Below are positions 60,050-64,000 of a stretch of DNA of 64,000 nucleotides, in pieces. Origin of the DNA: Sedimenticola_A sp040506895 (GTDB taxonomy: Bacteria > Pseudomonadota > Gammaproteobacteria > Chromatiales > Chromatiaceae). Every line of letters begins with the position of its first letter. Positions within the stretch are counted from its first letter, which is position 1. The notes below the pieces were generated by a model. That model ran no database searches. It had not been told where the DNA came from and worked only from the letters and a program-made list of their open reading frames with translations. The position numbers and the translations under genes were made by a program. Location of the stretch: the NCBI GenBank assembly GCA_040506895.1, contig JBEVVY010000001.1, positions 2,713,116 to 2,777,115 of the forward strand, in the 5' to 3' direction.

Positions 60050-62487
60050 TAAAAGAGTTCTGCTGAATCGCCGCCGGGCTCAGTGCCCGTGTCACCCGTC
60101 CTGGGTCCGTTGTTGGTCACCGCCTGGGTGGCCGTCTCTTTCGGGGCGTTCTCCGCCCTGAACACTTCAAATATTCCGTCTTCCTGGTTTATATCGGCAC
60201 GCTTTCCGGTTTTGGGGTCGATCCGCACGGTGACCATGCCCGGTGGCATCTCCAGGGGAATCTCCTCAGTGTTCTCCAGTGCATCGCGCATAAAGGCTAT
60301 CCAGGCGGGGAGGGCCGCTCTTCCGCCCACCTCGCCCCTGCCGAGGGGCTGGGACGAGTCGAACCCCACCCAGGCAATGGCTACCAGCGAGCGATTGAAG
60401 CCGTTGAACCAGGCGTCGCGCTGTTCGTTGGTGGTGCCGGTCTTGCCTGCAAGGTCCTTGCGCCCCAGGGCGCGTGCCTTGCGTGCCGTGCCACTGGTGA
60501 TGACGTCACGCATCATGGAGTTCATGAGGTAGTGGTTTTCAGGGGATATGACCCTGGGCGCTATGGCGGGCTGCTCTTCGGTGGCGGGTTGATCGGCTGT
60601 TTCGGCCTGTTGCGGCGACTGATCGCACGCCTCGCACACGGCCAGCGGTGTCGCCTTGAAGATCTCGTTGTGCCCGATGTCTTCGATTCGTTCGATAAAG
60701 TAGGGCTCGATCCTGAATCCGCCATTGGCCAGTACCGAGTAGGCCCTGGCCATCTGGAGCGGTGTGACCGCGCCGCTACCGAGTGCAAGGGAGAGGTTGT
60801 GTGGCAGTTCGTCGGTGTTGAAGCCGAAGCGCTCCGCATGGGCCAGTGCGAATTTCACCCCCATGTTGCGCAGCAGGCGGATGGAGACGAGGTTGCGTGA
60901 TTTGGTCAGGGCGTAACGAAGGCGTGTCGGCCCGAAGAACTTTCCGCTGTAATTTTCAGGGCGCCAGGCTCCCTCCAGGCTGGGGTCGTTGAATACCACC
61001 GGGGCGTCATTGATCAGGCTGGCGGGGGTGAAGCCCGCCTCCAGCGCGGCTGAATAGATGATCGCCTTGAAGCCGGATCCCGGCTGACGTTTTGCCTGGG
61101 TGACACGGTTGAACTTGCTCTGGTAGAAGTCGTAACCGCCGATAAGCGCCTGGATGGCGCCATTGTCCGGGTCGACCGAGACGAGGGCGCCCGCCGCAGC
61201 GGGTACCTGTGCAAGGCGCCACCACTCCTCGCCCTCCTTGATTTCGGGGAGCACGTAGATGAGATCGCCGGGCTGCAGAACGTCGCTGGCCTGCTTGAGT
61301 TTGGCGCCCAGCCTGTTCTCGTCGATATGTTCCCTGGCCCACTCCAGTCCTTTCCAGGGCAGGGTGATGTGGATGCCCTCTCCGAGGTAGGCGTCTGCCT
61401 GTTGGCCTTCTGTGGCCGTGACGATGGCAGGACGGAGATCGGCTATCGGGTTGTGGTCTGCGAGCAGCAGATCCAGTGCCTCGTCGCTTGAGGTGTCGTC
61501 AATCTTGAGCTGTCTTGCCGGGCCCCTGTAGCCATGCCGCCGGTCATACGCCTGGAGCGCCTGGCGAATGGCGCGGTTTGCAGATCCCTGGAGCCGGCTG
61601 TCGATGGTGGTGATGACGTTGTAGCCTTCGGTGTAGGCCTCATTGCCGTAGCGATCGACCATTTCGGAGCGCACCATCTCGGCCACGTAGGGGGCTTCCA
61701 TCTCCGTTTCAGAGCGGTGGAGCCTGGCGGTGACCGGCTCGGCGAGGGCGGTTTGATAGGCCACAGGAGTGATGAGGTCCAGCTCTTTCATCCGGCCCAG
61801 GACATAGTTTCTGCGCAGGAGTGCACGGTCGGGGTTGGTGACAGGGTTGAAGCGGGAGGGTGCCTTTGGCAGTCCGGCGATCATGGCTGTCTGGGCAAGG
61901 TTGAGTTCGTCGACCCGCTTTCCGTAATAGACCTGGGCGGCAGCGCCCACGCCGTAGGCCCTGTGGCCGAGGTATATCTTGTTTAGATAGAGCTCGAGAA
62001 TCTCATGCTTCGTCAGCTCACGTTCGATCTGCAGGGCAAGCAGGATTTCGTTGAGTTTTCGCGTGTAGGTCTTTTCGCTGGAGAGGTAGAAGTTACGGGC
62101 GACCTGCATGGTAATGGTGCTGCCGCCCTGTCTGCGCTCACCGGTGAGAGCCAGCTGTACCGCCGCGCGGATAAGGCCCTGGTAATCTACTCCCGGGTGC
62201 TCGAAGAAGCGGTCGTCCTCTGCAGCCAGGAAGGCGTCCGTCATCGGCTGCGGGATCTCGCTGTAGGTCAGCGGAATTCTGCGCTTTTCTCCGAACTCCG
62301 CCATCAGCTTGCCGTCGGCAGAGTAGACCCTGAGGGGTACCTGGAACCTCACGTTCTTGAGGTTTTCAGTGGAAGGCAGGTCGGGTTCCAGGTAAAAGTA
62401 GAGGGAGATGGCGGCAATGGCTCCGACTGTGCAGCCTATCAGGGCCATCCAGAAGCCGATTTTGAAGAGCTTGATTAACCACTTCAT
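60049..62487 (-). CDS. mrcA: Bifunctional penicillin-binding protein 1A
   Basis: An 812-aa class A PBP. A membrane anchor at residues ~8-30 is followed by the GT51 glycosyltransferase domain (FLAAEDDRFFEHPGVDYQGLI, RQGGSTITMQVARNFYL, LELYLNKIYLGHRAYGVGAA). An OB-like insert typical of PBP1A follows (~residues 320-420). The transpeptidase domain has its SXXK Ser in PGSGFKAIIY (~480), SXN in KSRNLVSIRL and KTGT in LAGKTGTTNEQRD. The C-terminal tail is Thr/Pro/Glu-rich. It polymerises and cross-links peptidoglycan in the periplasm. It is divergent from pilM, the usual arrangement in Gammaproteobacteria, and shares a TAATG overlap with the downstream hypothetical gene. Confidence 0.96.
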   Translation of the reverse strand: MKWLIKLFKIGFWMALIGCTVGAIAAISLYFYLEPDLPSTENLKNVRFQVPLRVYSADGKLMAEFGEKRRIPLTYSEIPQPMTDAFLAAEDDRFFEHPGVDYQGLIRAAVQLALTGERRQGGSTITMQVARNFYLSSEKTYTRKLNEILLALQIERELTKHEILELYLNKIYLGHRAYGVGAAAQVYYGKRVDELNLAQTAMIAGLPKAPSRFNPVTNPDRALLRRNYVLGRMKELDLITPVAYQTALAEPVTARLHRSETEMEAPYVAEMVRSEMVDRYGNEAYTEGYNVITTIDSRLQGSANRAIRQALQAYDRRHGYRGPARQLKIDDTSSDEALDLLLADHNPIADLRPAIVTATEGQQADAYLGEGIHITLPWKGLEWAREHIDENRLGAKLKQASDVLQPGDLIYVLPEIKEGEEWWRLAQVPAAAGALVSVDPDNGAIQALIGGYDFYQSKFNRVTQAKRQPGSGFKAIIYSAALEAGFTPASLINDAPVVFNDPSLEGAWRPENYSGKFFGPTRLRYALTKSRNLVSIRLLRNMGVKFALAHAERFGFNTDELPHNLSLALGSGAVTPLQMARAYSVLANGGFRIEPYFIERIEDIGHNEIFKATPLAVCEACDQSPQQAETADQPATEEQPAIAPRVISPENHYLMNSMMRDVITSGTARKARALGRKDLAGKTGTTNEQRDAWFNGFNRSLVAIAWVGFDSSQPLGRGEVGGRAALPAWIAFMRDALENTEEIPLEMPPGMVTVRIDPKTGKRADINQEDGIFEVFRAENAPKETATQAVTNNGPRTGDTGTEPGGDSAELF

Positions 62488-62717
62488 GCGCTAGTTCACG
62501 GTTTTTGGGGAATTTGATATTCAGAATATACGTATTTGAAAGAGGGACTATACTAGCAGATGATGGTCCTAGAAATCATTTCGGGGCAAAAAAATCATAA
62601 AAAATTCATTTAAGGCTTCACAAAAAAATCATTTATTGCTATATAGTTAAGAAATTTAATTAAAGAAAAACCTGTAAACAAGCTCTAAAGTCGCGATCAA
62701 GCGGATAAGGAAACAAG
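62488..62717. other. AT-rich divergent promoter region between mrcA and pilM
   Basis: This 230-bp gap is the most AT-rich stretch near the window end, with repeated A-runs and TTTAATTAAAG (about 62656-62666). It must contain the divergent promoters of mrcA and the pil operon. I could not choose one -10/-35 pair with confidence. GGATAAGGAAAC precedes the pilM ATG. Confidence 0.4.
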
Positions 62718-63794
62718 ATGTTCTCCTTTTTTGGGTCCAAAAAACAGTCGTTGCTAGGGATAGATATCAGTTCAACAACGGTCAAGCTGCTCGAATTGAG
62801 TCAGTCCTCGGGACGTTCCGGCGCCACCTATCGAGTTGAGTCCTACGCAGTGGAACCTCTACCGGCGAATGCGGTGGTGGAGAAGAATATTGCGGATGTC
62901 GATGCGGTAGGCCAGGCGATTCGCAATGTGGTCAAGCGTTCCGGGACAAAGACCAGGCAGGCAGCGGTAGCGGTATCAGGGTCTGCCGTGATCACCAAGA
63001 TCATCGCCATGCCCGCGTCTCTCACAGACCAGGAGATGGAAAACCAGATCCAGCTCGAGGCTGACCAGTACATCCCCTACCCGCTGGAAGAGGTGAATCT
63101 CGACTTCGAGGTGCTCGGTGTCTCCGAGAAGAATCCGGAGATGGTGGATGTGCTGCTTGCCGCTTCGCGGAGCGAGAATGTCGATGACCGTGTGGCGGCA
63201 CTCGAGATTGCCGGCTTGGGTGCGGATATTGTCGATGTAGAGGCCTATGCAATGGAGAATGCGTTCTCCCAGATCGCCGAGCAGCTGCCAGAACAGGGTG
63301 ATGACCGCACCATCGCCGTTGCAGACATCGGTGCCACGACGACGACCCTGAATGTTCTGCACAATGGCAAGATCATCTATACGAGGGAGCAGAGCTTCGG
63401 TGGCAGGCAACTGACCGAGGAGATCCAGCGTCGCTACGGGCTGTCCCGGGAAGAGGCCGGAATGGCGAAGCGCCAGGGCGGCCTGCCGGACAACTACGTT
63501 CCCGAGGTGCTCGAGCCGTTCAAGGAGGCGATGGCACAGCAGGTGAGCCGTTCGCTCCAGTTTTTCTTCTCATCCAGTTCCTATAACAGCGTAGATCAGA
63601 TCGTACTTGCAGGTGGCAGTTCTTCGATCCCGGGTGTGGATGAGCTGATCGAAGACAAGATCGGCACGCCCACGGTGGTTGCCAATCCTTTCGCCAATAT
63701 GTCGGTCTCCTCCAACGTTAAGCCTCAGAGTCTGAGCAATGATGCCCCTTCTCTGATGATTGCTTGTGGACTGGCCCTAAGGAGTTTTGACTAA
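62718..63794 (+). CDS. pilM: Type IV pilus inner-membrane platform protein PilM
   Basis: A 358-aa actin-like (FtsA/PilM fold) cytoplasmic protein. Motifs: LLGIDISSTTVKLLELSQS (phosphate 1 loop, residues ~12-31), KTRQAAVAVSGSAVITKII, AVADIGATTTTLNVLHNGKI (phosphate 2) and QIVLAGGSSSIPGVDELI (adenosine). It binds ATP and the N-terminal peptide of PilN to anchor the pilus assembly complex. It is the first gene of the pilMNOPQ operon, with pilN starting 1 bp after the stop, and is divergent from mrcA. Confidence 0.96.
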   Translation: MFSFFGSKKQSLLGIDISSTTVKLLELSQSSGRSGATYRVESYAVEPLPANAVVEKNIADVDAVGQAIRNVVKRSGTKTRQAAVAVSGSAVITKIIAMPASLTDQEMENQIQLEADQYIPYPLEEVNLDFEVLGVSEKNPEMVDVLLAASRSENVDDRVAALEIAGLGADIVDVEAYAMENAFSQIAEQLPEQGDDRTIAVADIGATTTTLNVLHNGKIIYTREQSFGGRQLTEEIQRRYGLSREEAGMAKRQGGLPDNYVPEVLEPFKEAMAQQVSRSLQFFFSSSSYNSVDQIVLAGGSSSIPGVDELIEDKIGTPTVVANPFANMSVSSNVKPQSLSNDAPSLMIACGLALRSFD

Positions 63795-63795
63795 C

Positions 63796-64000
63796 ATGGC
63801 ACGTATCAACCTCCTACCCTGGCGAGAGAATCTGCGCAAAAAGCGTCAGAGAAATTTTGGCATCGCCGCACTCATGGCCGTTCTGGTCACCATCGCTGGA
63901 TGCGGTGGTGTGTATCTCTATATAGACGGCCTTATCAAGCATCAGAACCAGCGCAACAACTACCTCAAGAGGGAGATTGCCGCTGTTGAGCAGAAGATCA
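63796..64000 (+). CDS. pilN: Type IV pilus assembly protein PilN, 3' end beyond window
   Basis: The frame opens at the ATG at 63796 and is still open at the window edge (68 codons). It begins MARINLLPWRENLRKKRQRN, the characteristic INLLPWRE peptide by which PilN docks into PilM. A transmembrane helix (IAALMAVLVTIAGCGGVYLY) and the start of a periplasmic coiled coil follow. It is the second gene of the pilMNOPQ operon. Confidence 0.95.
   Translation, partial: MARINLLPWRENLRKKRQRNFGIAALMAVLVTIAGCGGVYLYIDGLIKHQNQRNNYLKREIAAVEQKI

Overview
The window looks like the chromosome of a facultatively anaerobic, probably chemolithotrophic gammaproteobacterium. Supporting this are ordinary gammaproteobacterial housekeeping genes (uvrD, hemW, rpmE, PBP1A, pilM/pilN, a type I citrate synthase), a molybdate uptake locus, an octaheme cytochrome c behind a consensus FNR box, and an unusually large set of ferredoxin-linked carbon enzymes. 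The nearest analogues I can think of are sulfur-oxidising Chromatiales-type bacteria and invertebrate symbionts; that placement is inference. No rRNA, tRNA or CRISPR array was recognised.

Layout. 1-11.9 kb: an edge-truncated acetyltransferase, small proteins, a STAND ATPase/GNAT-like/OmpR-wHTH regulator, a truncated haemoglobin, a GGDEF-EAL protein, modE-modABC with a candidate ModE box, a secreted protein with an apparent frameshift and a lipoprotein. 11.9-20.6 kb: a dihydroorotate-dehydrogenase-like gene coupled to nifJ (pyruvate:ferredoxin oxidoreductase), a divergent acyl-CoA synthetase, 190-bp direct repeats and the octaheme cytochrome. 20.6-37.5 kb: uvrD, a split TRAP transporter around a stem-loop-rich repeat element, hemW, rpmE, malic enzyme, a MITE, pyrB, a Na/Pi transporter, a Rieske-GltB fusion and a CBS membrane protein. 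37.7-57.8 kb: a single-strand run of 15 genes. 58.2-64 kb: citrate synthase, a conserved hypothetical, PBP1A and the start of the pil operon.

The centrepiece is the 20-kb minus-strand run: mdh, a 2Fe-2S/4Fe-4S protein, a fumarate reductase/succinate dehydrogenase flavoprotein, a NuoF-like NADH subunit, korA, korB, a PFOR-derived ferredoxin protein of 831 aa, rnfB, a full-length PFOR-like protein of 1499 aa, rnfC, rnfD, rnfG, rnfE, rnfA and a small Cys-rich membrane protein. Citrate synthase is divergent at its head. Rnf interconverts NADH and reduced ferredoxin at the expense of an ion gradient, Kor uses ferredoxin to interconvert 2-oxoglutarate and succinyl-CoA, and the flavoprotein module would link NADH to fumarate/succinate. 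The cluster therefore reads as a ferredoxin/NADH-balanced TCA segment able in principle to run reductively (with NifJ carboxylating acetyl-CoA) or oxidatively. Both PFOR-derived proteins have lost the thiamine-diphosphate motif seen in NifJ of the same window. I interpret them as non-catalytic electron-transfer or scaffold subunits joining Kor to Rnf. This is the strongest candidate here for an undescribed system.

Several dispersed palindromic repeat families sit at operon boundaries and one lies inside the rnf operon. They include a 263-bp MITE flanked by TA dinucleotides, with a fused-ends remnant of the same family near position 570.
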